A DNA stretch of 64,000 nt from Streptomyces sp. TLI_053 (GTDB lineage: Bacteria; Actinomycetota; Actinomycetes; Streptomycetales; Streptomycetaceae), in NCBI RefSeq assembly GCF_900105395.1, contig NZ_LT629775.1, forward strand, positions 8,459,501 to 8,523,500, read 5' to 3'. Positions 34,605-43,217 of this stretch are shown one piece after another (position 1 is the stretch's first letter; every line of letters begins with the position of its first letter). Made by a program: the position numbers and the translations under genes. The notes beneath the pieces were generated by a model. It did not search any database. It was not told where the DNA came from and saw only the letters and a list, made by a program, of their open reading frames with translations.

Positions 34605-34700
34605 GCCGGGTCGGCGGGAACGGTGGAGCGGGAACGGTGGAGCGGGAAGGGCGGAGCGGGAACGGTGGGGTCGGAAGGGTCGGGCGGGAACGGTGGACGG
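34605..34700. repeat. Intergenic 13-14 bp repeats (GCGGGAACGGTGGA)
   Basis: GGCGGGAACGGTGGA and variants (AGCGGGAACGGTGGA, AGCGGGAAGGGCGGA) occur about seven times in tandem in the gap between the aldehyde dehydrogenase start and the asparagine-synthase-like stop. Confidence 0.8.
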
Positions 34701-34725
34701 CTCGGCCAGGGAGGACGACCGGGGG

Positions 34726-36462
34726 TCAGAGGTCGTAGGCGCGCAGCCAGAGTTCGAGGGTGAGCACCAGCCAGAGCTTCCCGCCCTGGCGCGGCAGCAG
34801 GGTGCCCTCCCGGCGCATCCAGGTGCGCACGGTGTCCGGTCGCACCAGGCCGCGTTCGCGCGCGGTGCGCCCGAGCAGCAGCTCGGCGGACAGGTCGCGC
34901 AGCGGCCCGTGCAGCCACTGCTGGACCGGGACCCGCATGCCGCTCTTCGGCCGGTCCACGACCGCGCCCGGCAGCAGGTCGCGGACGGCCTCCTTGAGGA
35001 TCCACTTCTCCACCGTGCCGCGCAGCTTGAGGGTCGGCGGGGTGGCGAAGGCGTGGTCGACGACGTGCCGGTCGAACAGCGGTGAACGGCCCTGCACCCC
35101 GCGCGAGGCGGTCAGCCGCTCGACCTTGGTGAGGATGTGGTGGGCGCCCTTGGTCCGCAGGTTGCAGTGCAGCAGCTGGTTGAGCAGCGAGTGCATCGGT
35201 CCGGGGGAGAGGTACGGGGCGACGAAGCGGCGCGGCTGCGGTTCGTCGGCCAGCGCGCGCAGGGTCTCGCCGGTGAGCAGCAGCGGCAGGTCCTCGTAGC
35301 ACTTGCGGTAGGAGCGCAGGTAGGCCTCGGCCCGCACCTCGGGCGCGGGGTCGTCGCGGTGCATCTCGTGGACCAGCATCGGCAGGTTCTTCGGGCCGCC
35401 GTAGACCGGGTCGCCGCCCTCGCCGTTGAGCGAGACGGTGATCCCGTCGGCGGCGACGGCCTCGGCGAGCATCAGGTTGGGCACGGTCAGCGGGTCGCCG
35501 ACCGGGCTGTCGAGCAGGGCGACGGTGTCGGCGAGCCGGGCGGCGACCTCCTCGCCGGAGACGGTGAGGATCCGGTGCCGGGTGCCGCAGTGGTCGGCGA
35601 CGAGTCCGGAGTACCCCAGCTCGTTGGGCAGCCGGTCGCCGAAGCTGATCGAGTAGGTGTGCACCGGGTGGTCGTGCAGCCGGGCGGCGAGCGCGGTGAC
35701 CAGCGAGCTGTCGACGCCGCCGGACAGCAGCACGCCGACCGGGCCGCCGGTCGGCAGCCGTCGCGCGGTGGCCCCTTCGAGCAGGGCGCGCAGCTCCCGG
35801 GCGTACTCCTCGGCGGGCGGGGCCTCGCCCTCGGGCAGGCGCTCGGCGGGTTCCCAGAACGGCTCCTGGTGGGTTCCGCCGTCGGCGGTGAGCCGCAGCA
35901 CCCGGCCGGGCAGGGCCTCGCGCACGCCGCGCAGCAGGGTCTCCTCGCCGGGCAGGTAGGCGAAGGTGAGGAAGGAGCGGACGGCGGCCAGATCGAGACC
36001 GGTGCCGAGCGCGGGCCAGTGGCGCAGGGCGCGGAGCGAGGTGGACGCGGCCCAGCACCCGTCGGCGCGGGCGTGGAACAGGGTGCGGGTGCCCGCGTGG
36101 TCGCGGATCAGGACCAGGTCGGCGCCGTCGACGACGGCGAGCGCGAACATCCCGTCGGCCTGCCGCAGGCCGTCGGTGCCGAGCCGGAGCCACAGCCGGA
36201 GCAGCAGTTCGCCGTCGGGCAGGTCCGCGGGGACGGGGGAGCCGGCCGCAGCGAGGGCGGCGAGCAGGACGGGCCGGTTGTGCAGGGTCACCTCGCCGAC
36301 GGCGGTGCGGCCGTCGACGGTGAACGGGCCGGTGGCGAAGCCGGGTTCGGCGGGGAGGAGGGCGGCCTGGGCGCCGTTCGGCGCGGTGCCGCCGGTGAGT
36401 GCGGCGAGGTGGGCGCGGGCCCGGTCGGCGTCGGGGCCGGCGAGGGCGCAGCAGCGGGGCAT
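34726..36462 (-). CDS. Asparagine synthase-like protein with degenerate glutaminase domain
   Basis: 578 residues. The C-terminal synthetase domain is intact (SGGVDSS PP-loop, LNGEGGDPVYGG, GRSPLFDRHVVDHA), so ATP-dependent activation of a carboxylate is expected. The N-terminal half follows the glutamine amidotransferase fold (DGMFALAVVDGADLVLIRD), but the protein begins MPRCCALAG, not MCGI, and the usual RLSI and NGEIYN glutamine-site motifs are not recognisable. It may therefore use ammonia or an amine, as beta-lactam synthetases and lasso-peptide cyclases do. The ATG at 36462 is not backed by a strong ribosome site. It sits between an aldehyde dehydrogenase and the HDASPxG gene run. Confidence 0.85.
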   Translation of the reverse strand: MPRCCALAGPDADRARAHLAALTGGTAPNGAQAALLPAEPGFATGPFTVDGRTAVGEVTLHNRPVLLAALAAAGSPVPADLPDGELLLRLWLRLGTDGLRQADGMFALAVVDGADLVLIRDHAGTRTLFHARADGCWAASTSLRALRHWPALGTGLDLAAVRSFLTFAYLPGEETLLRGVREALPGRVLRLTADGGTHQEPFWEPAERLPEGEAPPAEEYARELRALLEGATARRLPTGGPVGVLLSGGVDSSLVTALAARLHDHPVHTYSISFGDRLPNELGYSGLVADHCGTRHRILTVSGEEVAARLADTVALLDSPVGDPLTVPNLMLAEAVAADGITVSLNGEGGDPVYGGPKNLPMLVHEMHRDDPAPEVRAEAYLRSYRKCYEDLPLLLTGETLRALADEPQPRRFVAPYLSPGPMHSLLNQLLHCNLRTKGAHHILTKVERLTASRGVQGRSPLFDRHVVDHAFATPPTLKLRGTVEKWILKEAVRDLLPGAVVDRPKSGMRVPVQQWLHGPLRDLSAELLLGRTARERGLVRPDTVRTWMRREGTLLPRQGGKLWLVLTLELWLRAYDL

Positions 36463-36598
36463 GGTGGAGCGGTGCCTTTCGTCGGACGGCGGCCCGCGGG
36501 TGGTGCGCGGGCGGTCGGCGGGGTGGCCGGGCGGCCGGCGGCTTCCGGCCGGTGAGGGGTCGGGCGGCCGGGCGGCCGGGGGCGCCGGGGGTGGCGGC

Positions 36599-37174
36599 TC
36601 AGCCGAAGTCGTCGCCGTCCCAGCCGTCGTCGGAGTCGCCCCAGTCGCCGAAGTCCTCGGGGGAGCCGTGGTCCCCGTCGTGGCCCCCGGATCCGTCGCC
36701 GCCCGCCGATATGTCGACACTCCCGCCGCTGCCGCCGTCACCGCCGGGCGAGGAGGCGGCCTGCTGGCGGGCCTGCTGGCGCAGTTCCTCCTCCTCGGCC
36801 TCGGACAGCGCCATGGGCGGCAGCTGGGCGGCGGTGATCGCGGCGACGCCCGCCACCCCGAGGGCGCCGACCACCACCCCGAGCCGTCCGCCGAAGGAGC
36901 TGCGGTTGAGGGTGACCAGCCGTCCGTTGCCCCACACGGTGCGGCCGTAGCCGAGGTCGCGACCGTACTCGGCGGTGCCGTCGGCGTAGCGCCGTTTGAC
37001 CAGGTCTCGGCCGAGCGGCTCGTCGGTGCCGGAGCGGCCGATGCTGTCGTGCCAGTGGATCTGCCGGTCGGTGCCGCGCCGGCGCCACTCGCTGCGGCCG
37101 TCCTCGTACCGGCGGTGGACCTGGCCGTCCGCCAGCAGTTCGTCGCGGTAGCCCAGATGGCGTGCGTTGCTCAT
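36599..37174 (-). CDS. Single-pass membrane protein with MORN-like N-terminus and acidic tail
   Basis: 191 residues, family not recognised. The N-terminal 90 residues hold MORN-like Tyr/Asp/Gly patterns (VHRRYEDGRSEWRR, VKRRYADGTAEYGRDLG, GRTVWGNGRLVTLN). One membrane helix follows (about 95-115), then a Glu/Gln helix and an Asp/Gly/Ser-rich acidic tail. The ATG at 37174 follows GAGGA. It is the downstream neighbour of the three HDASPxG genes on the same strand. Confidence 0.7.
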   Translation of the reverse strand: MSNARHLGYRDELLADGQVHRRYEDGRSEWRRRGTDRQIHWHDSIGRSGTDEPLGRDLVKRRYADGTAEYGRDLGYGRTVWGNGRLVTLNRSSFGGRLGVVVGALGVAGVAAITAAQLPPMALSEAEEEELRQQARQQAASSPGGDGGSGGSVDISAGGDGSGGHDGDHGSPEDFGDWGDSDDGWDGDDFG

Positions 37175-37271
37175 GGGTGCGGGGTCCTCACAGACTCGGG
37201 CAGGTCGGACGGTGGGTACGGGTGGGGCGGTGCCCGTGGGGCGGGCCGGGGCGGAGCGGGGTGGCGCGGGT

Positions 37272-38144
37272 TCAGGCCGGCCAGCTGAGGAATCCGCTGC
37301 CGCGCACGGTGCGGACCCGCCGGTGCAGCGGGGCGCGGCGCGGTCCGGCCGTTCCGCCGCCGCGCAGCCGGCGGATCACGGTGTGCAGCAGCCGGGCCGG
37401 CGCGACGGCGGCCAGTTCGATGGTCCGGCCGCTGCCGAGCCAGGCCCGTTCCTCGGGGCGCAGCCCGGCGGGCAGGGCACCCCGGTGGCCGTGCGGGCCG
37501 CGCCCGGAGGTCAGGTGCAGGGTGCCGGCGTGCCGGGGCACCAGGCCCATCGAGCGCACCCGCACGCCCGTCGGCCCGGCCTCCGTCGCCTCGGCCGCCG
37601 CCGGTCCGGCCGCCGATCCGTACGCGGCCTTCACCTGCTCGAAGCAGGCGAGCCCGGACGGGCTGGCGTCGTGCAGCACGTGCACCACCGCACCACCGGC
37701 CCGCTCCAGCGCGCCCACCAGCCGTTCGTCCAGCGGCAGTTCGTCGGCCGGGAGGATCAGGCAGGCGGTCTCCAGGTGCAGGTCGTTGGCGATCAGCATC
37801 GCGGTGATCTCCCGGCTCTGGCAGACCAGCAGCCGGGGCAGCCCGTAGTCGTAGAGGTCCGGCTCCTCGGCGGCGGCCGCGCGGGGGCCGGCCGGCCGGG
37901 GCGCGGCGGGCGGCAGCAGGCCGGGCAGCTCGTCCCGGCGCGCGGCCAGCGCGGCGGCGAACCGGGCGTACCGCACGGGCGGCGCCAGGGTGTACGGGAT
38001 CCGGCGCGGCCCGGCGTGCAGCGGCTGCAGCACCCGGCACAGCTCGTAGTAGAGCTGCCGCTCGGTGTACCGCAGCCCGCCGGGCGCCCCGGCCCGGCCG
38101 GCGGCGACGGTCAGCGCGCCGTCCAGGAGCGGACGCAGCGTCAT
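37272..38144 (-). CDS. HDASPxG-family protein 3 (Toprim/Spo11-like resemblance)
   Basis: 290 residues, no known family recognised with confidence. The N-terminal LRYTERQLYYELCRVLQP resembles the winged-helix of topoisomerase VI A/Spo11. The core LLVCQSREITAMLIAND...VVHVLHDASPSGL resembles a Toprim domain in which the catalytic acidic residues are largely replaced. It ends in GFLSWPA, a motif shared by the two upstream paralogues, but lacks their zinc ribbon and membrane helices. The ATG at 38144 follows AGGAA, 28 bp after the preceding gene, so an operon is likely. Confidence 0.7.
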   Translation of the reverse strand: MTLRPLLDGALTVAAGRAGAPGGLRYTERQLYYELCRVLQPLHAGPRRIPYTLAPPVRYARFAAALAARRDELPGLLPPAAPRPAGPRAAAAEEPDLYDYGLPRLLVCQSREITAMLIANDLHLETACLILPADELPLDERLVGALERAGGAVVHVLHDASPSGLACFEQVKAAYGSAAGPAAAEATEAGPTGVRVRSMGLVPRHAGTLHLTSGRGPHGHRGALPAGLRPEERAWLGSGRTIELAAVAPARLLHTVIRRLRGGGTAGPRRAPLHRRVRTVRGSGFLSWPA

Positions 38145-38172
38145 GGGTTCCTGCCTTTCGTCGTCCCCGCGC

Positions 38173-39354
38173 TCACGCGGGGCCCTTGCCGAGGTCCGGG
38201 CGGCCGTCCGGCCCGGGGCCGCCGGCGCCCCCGGGCGCGCCGTCCGGCTCGGGTTCGGGCCAGCTCATGAAGCCGACCGCGAGCGCCCGGCGACGGGTCT
38301 CCAGCGGGTTCTCCGGCCGTCCCGCCGCCGGGGAGCGAACCGGTCCCGTCCGCGGGGCGGCCGGGTCCCTGGGCGCGGGCGGCGCGGTGATCCGTTCGGC
38401 GGCCCGGTCGGCGACGGCCAGCAGCCGCTTCGGGGCCAGTGCGGAGAGCGGGGTCCACCAGCCCTCGGCGAACCACGCCCGCTGGCTGCCGGTCAGCTCC
38501 GGCACCGCCCGCTCCAGCCGGACGTACAGCTCCTCCGAGCGGTAGAGGTCGCGCAGCAGCATGTACTTGGTCTGGTCGACCAGCACGGTGCGCACCGACA
38601 GCCCGGCGTCCAGCACCCGTGTCCCCGGGCGGGCGGCGCGGGCGTCGGCGGCCAGCAGGTGGCCCTGGGGCGAGGCGTCGTGCAGCACCACCAGCGGGAG
38701 TCCGGCCGGGACCTCGCGCAGGTCCCGCACGACGAGCGCGCGGTGCCGTTCGGGGTAGCGGTTGGCGTGCAGGAAGGCGGTGACCGTGCGGTCCGGGCAG
38801 AGCAGGACGAAGGCCGGCCGGGCGGGCGGCGGCCCGGGCGGGACCAGTCCGTCGTCCACCAGCCCGGGCGGCAGGGCGCCGTAGACGGTCCGCCACCGGT
38901 CCAGCACGGTGGTGCGGAACTCGTCCACGGTCCAGCGGGAGTGGACCGATTCGTCCGGTGCGGGCACGTCCGACAGCATCCACTGGCGGATGCCGGAGCC
39001 GATCAGCAGGAGGGCCGGGACCAGGATCCACGGGCCGAACGGGGTGAGGATCGTGGTGAGGGCGATCAGGGTCAGGATCACCCCGGGGACGACCAGCCCG
39101 GTCCCGACGGCCTTGTCGCCCCGGAACTTCTGCGGCGGGCGCCCCCGGTGCTGGAGGGAGTGGTTCAGCTGCCCGGCGGTGACGGTCAGCCGGCCCCCGT
39201 CGGAGAGTTTCGCGACGGCCTTGCGGATCCGCACGTCGTGCAGCCCGGTGCCGTCCGTCTTGGGGTCGAGTGCGAACTCCTTGCGGCAGTAAGTGCAGCG
39301 GCGACCGGTCCGCTGGCGCTGGAGCAGGTCCTTCGAGCAGTGCGGGCAGATCAT
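38173..39354 (-). CDS. HDASPxG-family protein 2 with zinc ribbon and membrane helices
   Basis: 393 residues. An N-terminal zinc ribbon (CPHC...CTYC), a helical segment with GRLTVTAGQLNHSLQHRGR, two adjacent membrane helices (about 100-140), then the core FVLLCPDRTVTAFLHANR and LPLVVLHDASPQGHLLA. Near the C-terminus is VGFMSWPEPEP. It is paralogous to the genes on either side. Its ATG at 39354 overlaps the stop of the upstream paralogue (ATGA), showing translational coupling. Function unknown. Confidence 0.75.
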   Translation of the reverse strand: MICPHCSKDLLQRQRTGRRCTYCRKEFALDPKTDGTGLHDVRIRKAVAKLSDGGRLTVTAGQLNHSLQHRGRPPQKFRGDKAVGTGLVVPGVILTLIALTTILTPFGPWILVPALLLIGSGIRQWMLSDVPAPDESVHSRWTVDEFRTTVLDRWRTVYGALPPGLVDDGLVPPGPPPARPAFVLLCPDRTVTAFLHANRYPERHRALVVRDLREVPAGLPLVVLHDASPQGHLLAADARAARPGTRVLDAGLSVRTVLVDQTKYMLLRDLYRSEELYVRLERAVPELTGSQRAWFAEGWWTPLSALAPKRLLAVADRAAERITAPPAPRDPAAPRTGPVRSPAAGRPENPLETRRRALAVGFMSWPEPEPDGAPGGAGGPGPDGRPDLGKGPA

Positions 39355-40499
39355 CGCGGTACCTCCGGCACCGGCCAGCTGAGGAATCCGACACTTCCGT
39401 GCAGCGCCCGCTCGGCGGCCCGTTCGGCCATCGTCAGCAGCCGCTTGGGCGGCACCGCCACCAGGGGGCTCCACAACCCGGCGGCGAGCCAGAGGCGTTC
39501 CCCCTCGGACAGTCCGGGCAGCCGGGCGAGCAGCTCCGCCAGGGCCGCGCGCTCCCGGTGCCGGTACAGCTGGACGGCCCGGTCCCCGGCCGCCACCGCG
39601 GTGCGGGCCGACAGCCCGGCGTCCACCACCGGGACGCCCGGCCTGGCGGTCCTGGCCTCCCGCACCAGCAGCAGGCCCTCCGGGGAGGCGTCGTGCAGCA
39701 CCACCACGGGCAGGTCCTCCGGAAGCTCCGCCGTCGTGGCGACGAGGACCGCCCGGTAGCGCACGGCGAAGGTGTTGGCGTACAGGAAGGCGGTGACCGT
39801 CCGGTCCGGGCAGAGGACCGCGAGCGTCGGCGTCCCGGCCGAGACCGAGGGCCGGACGGCCGCGTCCGCGACCACCCCGTCCGGGAGGCCGCCGTAGACC
39901 TCGGCCCAGGGGCTCAGGACCTTGCTCCGGAACTCCGCCTCGGTCCAGTCGGGGCGGTCGGTCAGCGGCGCCGTCCAGGCGTCCTCCTGCCGCCGCAGCA
40001 GCTCGCGCCGCAACTGCCACTGGCGCTCGGCCAGTTCCCAGTCGGCCCGGATCCGCTTGCGGCGCAGCAGCCGGACCCCGTCCTTCGCCATCGCCCCGAG
40101 CAGGGCCAGCCCGAAGAAGCCGGCCACGGCGGCCAGGATGATCGCGGCCGGCAGCCGGGTGACCAGTAACCAGGCGACGGTGAGCAGCCCGGTGCCCATG
40201 CCGAGACAGAAGGCCAGCACGCCGACGCCCTCGAACCGGGGCTCGGCCGGCCGGCCCGGCGGGTCCTTGCGGGGCAGGGGCGACGGCCGCCCGCGCTCGT
40301 GGTGCGCCCAGCGGAGCTGCTCGACCGTCAGGACGACCCGGCCGTCGTCGCCCAGCCGCTCGACGGTGCGCCGCAGCCTCAGGTCGTGCAGCCCCCGGGT
40401 GTACTTCGGCTCCAGCGCGAACCGCCGCTGACAGCGCCAGCAGGTGCGGCCGGTGCGGATCCTGCCGGGCAGATCGGTCTCGCAGCGCGGGCACTTCAT
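39351..40499 (-). CDS. HDASPxG-family protein 1 with zinc ribbon and membrane helices
   Basis: 382 residues. Zinc ribbon CPRC...CWRC at the N-terminus, a VVLTVEQLRWAHHERGR helix, two membrane helices (about 80-125), a charged helical stalk, then the core LAVLCPDRTVTAFLYANT and LPVVVLHDASPEGLLLV, ending VGFLSWPVPEVPR. It couples to genes on both sides through four-base ATGA overlaps: cupin upstream, paralogue 2 downstream. Function unknown; topology suggests a membrane-bound cytosolic module. Confidence 0.75.
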   Translation of the reverse strand: MKCPRCETDLPGRIRTGRTCWRCQRRFALEPKYTRGLHDLRLRRTVERLGDDGRVVLTVEQLRWAHHERGRPSPLPRKDPPGRPAEPRFEGVGVLAFCLGMGTGLLTVAWLLVTRLPAAIILAAVAGFFGLALLGAMAKDGVRLLRRKRIRADWELAERQWQLRRELLRRQEDAWTAPLTDRPDWTEAEFRSKVLSPWAEVYGGLPDGVVADAAVRPSVSAGTPTLAVLCPDRTVTAFLYANTFAVRYRAVLVATTAELPEDLPVVVLHDASPEGLLLVREARTARPGVPVVDAGLSARTAVAAGDRAVQLYRHRERAALAELLARLPGLSEGERLWLAAGLWSPLVAVPPKRLLTMAERAAERALHGSVGFLSWPVPEVPR

Positions 40500-41167
40500 C
40501 GGGTGGACTCCTCCAGCGAGGCCGCCAGCCGCCGCAGCCCGGCGGCCAGCCGCTCCCGCCGGCCGACCGTGCCGATCCGCTGCCCGCGCTCCACCGCCCG
40601 CAGCGCCTCGGCGAGTTCAGTCTCCGACCGGCGCTCGGCCTCGGCCGCGGTGATCGCGTAGTCCTCGTGGTCGATGCCGTACCCGGTGTTGGCGGCCAGG
40701 ATGTTGAGCGGTTCGCGGCCCCGGTTGGCGAAGGAGTGCGGCATCAGCTCGGGTATCCGGATCAGCAGCCCCGGTGTCAGCGGCACCTCCACCACCCGGC
40801 GCCGCTCGGCGTCGTAGAGGCCGCAGGCGGCGTGGCCGAGGCTGAGCACCAGGTGCTCGCCGCCGTGCGCGTGCGGGGTGAACGCGCTGCGCGGGGCGAC
40901 GATGCCGAGTTTGTAGGTGGCGTTCGAGGGCCGTTCCGGCGAGGTCTTGGCGTCACCCACCAGGTAGTGGGCGAACTGGCCCTCGTCGATGAACCGCAGC
41001 AGTTCCTCGCCGGCCGGCCCGTGCGCGGCCTCCGGTCCCAACTCCCGTGCGCCGTCCCGGTCCGCGAGCAGCACCCGGCCGTCCGGCCGCAGCCGGTAGA
41101 GCTCCGCCCCGGCCGGCAGCCGCCCGGCGAGCTTCTCGAGTTCCCGCAGCCCCGATCGTACGGACAT
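40496..41167 (-). CDS. Cupin-domain protein
   Basis: 223 residues. A central cupin barrel shows motif 1 in FTPHAHGGEHLVLSLGHAA (metal-binding HxH and Glu) and motif 2 in PELMPHSFANRG. N- and C-terminal helical regions flank it. It could be a dioxygenase, isomerase or metal-dependent sensor; nothing visible decides. The stop overlaps the next gene start by four bases. A 17-bp palindrome lies 32 bp upstream of its start. Confidence 0.83.
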   Translation of the reverse strand: MSVRSGLRELEKLAGRLPAGAELYRLRPDGRVLLADRDGARELGPEAAHGPAGEELLRFIDEGQFAHYLVGDAKTSPERPSNATYKLGIVAPRSAFTPHAHGGEHLVLSLGHAACGLYDAERRRVVEVPLTPGLLIRIPELMPHSFANRGREPLNILAANTGYGIDHEDYAITAAEAERRSETELAEALRAVERGQRIGTVGRRERLAAGLRRLAASLEESTR

Positions 41168-41198
41168 CGGCCACCCACCCCCACCTCGACCCTTGCCA

Positions 41199-41215
41199 CG
41201 TCACCCCCGGTGACG
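41199..41215. promoter_or_regulatory. Palindrome upstream of cupin operon
   Basis: CGTCACC-CCC-GGTGACG, perfect 7-bp arms, 32 bp before the cupin start. A second, shorter CACC-CGG-GGTG lies at 41271-41281, next to a TAAGAT -10-like box (41263-41268, minus strand). Likely an operator for the cupin/HDASPxG genes. Confidence 0.45.
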
Positions 41216-41304
41216 CGGGGCGTCGCACGGTCGGTTCCCGCCGTCCGGGACCGACGTTCCGGATCTTACGCACCCGGGGTGACAACGCCCAGGGGCGAGC
41301 GGGA

Positions 41305-42399
41305 TCAGCGGCCGCGGGCCACCACGAACGCGGGCAGCGCCAGCAGGAACCCGCGGGCCTCGGCGGCCTCCTCGCCGTCCCCGTCGGCGGCCTGCGCCGC
41401 GGGGGCCGCGCCGAGCACGGACTCGATCTCCCGGGCGGCCGCCGCGACCAGTCCGGCCGCCGCCTCCTGGGCGTGCGCCACGCAGTCGTAGGCCGTCATC
41501 CGGTCCAGCAGCCAGGCCACGTCCTCGGCCGCCCCGGGACCGCGCTGCGACCGGGTGAGGCTCAGATGCCGCACCACGCGGGCGCGTTCGGCCGGGGTCG
41601 CGCGCTCCAGCAGCTGGATCAGCATCAGGGTCCGCTTGCCCTCCCAGAGGTCGCCGGCGATCTCCTTGCCGTACTCCTCGGCCGCGCCGACCAGGTTGAG
41701 CACGTCGTCCTGGATCTGGAAGGCGGCGCCCAGGTACCAGCCGAAGCGGTCCAGCCGGTCGGCGTCCGTACCGGCCCCCTCGGCGACCAGCAGGCCGGAG
41801 CGGCACGGGTAGAGGAAGGTGTACCAGGAGGTCTTCTTCAGGCACATCCGGTAGTAGTCGGCGCTGGTCAGCCCGCAGGCGTTGTCCCGGATCCAGGCGA
41901 TCTCCACGGCCTGCCCCTCCAGGGACTGGCGGCACATCAGCTCGGTCTCCTCGAACAGCCGCCAGGCCAGTTCCCCGCCGAGCGCCCTGCGGTTGGCCAT
42001 CACCCGCCGCAGGCCGAGCAGGTTGGTCGCGTTGCCGACGTTCAGCGCGACCTCCACGCCGTACCGGGCGGGGAGTGTGGGCTCCCCCCGGCGCAGCTCG
42101 CTGCCGTCCTGGATGTCGTCGTGGACGAGGAAGGCGTTGTGGAACAGCTCCACGGTGACGGCCGGGTTGAGGGCCCGCTCGGGGCGGCCGCCGAACGCGG
42201 CGCAGGTGGCCAGGCAGAGCGCGGCCCGCAGGCCCTTGCAGGGGCGGGTCGGGTAGTCGGCGGCCAGGTCGTAGAGGTAGGGCGGGCTCTGCTCGGGGAT
42301 GTGGCGCAGGAGTTCGGCGAGGGTGCGCTCGCGGTACCGGGCCAGGACGCGCTCGACCAGCGGCGCGCCGACGGCGGGGCGTCCGGCCGCGGTGGTCAC
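41305..42399 (-). CDS. Polyprenyl (isoprenyl diphosphate) synthetase
   Basis: 364 residues. It should condense isopentenyl diphosphate with allylic diphosphates. The first Asp-rich motif DDIQD is at residues 94-98 (FLVHDDIQDGS), and the second region reads AFQIQDDVLN; the KxL substrate region (CKGLRAAL) is present. Chain length cannot be read with confidence. The GTG at 42399 overlaps the stop of the upstream 145-aa gene (GTGA). No terpene cyclase is adjacent, so the product might feed quinone, carotenoid or a protein/lipid prenylation step. Confidence 0.9.
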   Translation of the reverse strand: MTTAAGRPAVGAPLVERVLARYRERTLAELLRHIPEQSPPYLYDLAADYPTRPCKGLRAALCLATCAAFGGRPERALNPAVTVELFHNAFLVHDDIQDGSELRRGEPTLPARYGVEVALNVGNATNLLGLRRVMANRRALGGELAWRLFEETELMCRQSLEGQAVEIAWIRDNACGLTSADYYRMCLKKTSWYTFLYPCRSGLLVAEGAGTDADRLDRFGWYLGAAFQIQDDVLNLVGAAEEYGKEIAGDLWEGKRTLMLIQLLERATPAERARVVRHLSLTRSQRGPGAAEDVAWLLDRMTAYDCVAHAQEAAAGLVAAAAREIESVLGAAPAAQAADGDGEEAAEARGFLLALPAFVVARGR

Positions 42400-42833
42400 C
42401 CGCCGGGCCGCTCGTCCGGTTCCGCGCCGCCGGTTCCGCCGTCGGCGGCCCGCGGCCCGCCCTGCGGTCCGAAGGCGTTCCGCAGGCCCTGATCGGCGAG
42501 GCCGGGGGCGAGCGAGCTGAGGCGGAGCAGCAGGTCGAGCACGTCGTGGGCGTTGGCGGCGAGCCGCTGGGCCTGCTCGGACACCTCGCCGGTGGTGCCG
42601 GCGAGGACGCGCTCGCTGACCGCGTCGATCAGCTGGTGGGTGTTCTCCGAGACCCGGCCCACCAGGCGGTCGAACTCCTCCTGGTCGACGCGGTGCTCGC
42701 CGGTCAGCCGGTCGGTCGCCGCCTTGGCGTCGGCGATCCCGGCGGACAGCTCCCGTTCCAGGACGGCCGCGGCCTCCATCACCGCGCGCGAGCCCTGCTC
42801 GCCCAAATCGCTGAACCGACCGGCATCGGGCAT
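42396..42833 (-). CDS. Helical protein of unknown function coupled to polyprenyl synthetase
   Basis: 145 residues, almost entirely predicted helix (MEAAAVLERELSAGIADAKA, VGRVSENTHQLIDAVSERVL, LLLRLSSLAPGLADQGLRNA), with a Gly/Pro/Asp tail. It has no membrane segment or Cys. It overlaps the polyprenyl synthetase start by four bases, so the two are made together and may interact. The ATG at 42833 follows AGGAGG with ideal spacing. Confidence 0.75.
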   Translation of the reverse strand: MPDAGRFSDLGEQGSRAVMEAAAVLERELSAGIADAKAATDRLTGEHRVDQEEFDRLVGRVSENTHQLIDAVSERVLAGTTGEVSEQAQRLAANAHDVLDLLLRLSSLAPGLADQGLRNAFGPQGGPRAADGGTGGAEPDERPGG

Positions 42834-43100
42834 CGCTGACCTCCTGGTTCGCCCCCCGGCCGGGGCCGGGGCGGTCCGGGTCGGCGCGCGGCGGGGCGCC
42901 GTACCGATCGCCGATGGTACACGGTTGTGTGCGGAGCGTGTCCACGGCGTCACGATGGCGGAACCGGGCGCGCGCACGGGCCGTGGTGCGCCGGAGTCGC
43001 CCCGGCGTGCGGCGGTGTGCGCGCGCCGGGTGCGGCCGGGGCGGCCCGGCGAGTCGGGGCTTCCCGCCCGTCCGGTCACTGATAGTGATTGCCTGATCGC

Positions 43101-43161
43101 GGAGTGATCCACCGGGGGGGTGCACGGAGTGATCCACCGTGGGGTGCGGAGAGATCCGCCG
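43101..43161. repeat. Three direct repeats GGAGTGATCCACCG
   Basis: Exact copies at 43101-43114 and 43126-43139 and a diverged one (GGAGAGATCCGCCG) at 43148-43161, ending 56 bp before the next start. Possible activator or repressor sites in the 384-bp gap 42834-43217, which otherwise contains no gene. Confidence 0.55.
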
Positions 43162-43217
43162 GGGGCGGAGGACGGCAGCACCTGACAGTACGGGACGGCA
43201 CAGGAGAAGGAGCGGTC

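Noticed and set aside
33707..36193. 828-codon minus-strand frame overlapping aldehyde dehydrogenase and asparagine-synthase-like genes
   Set aside because: It is a third-frame shadow rich in Arg/Pro; both real genes have intact motifs in other frames.
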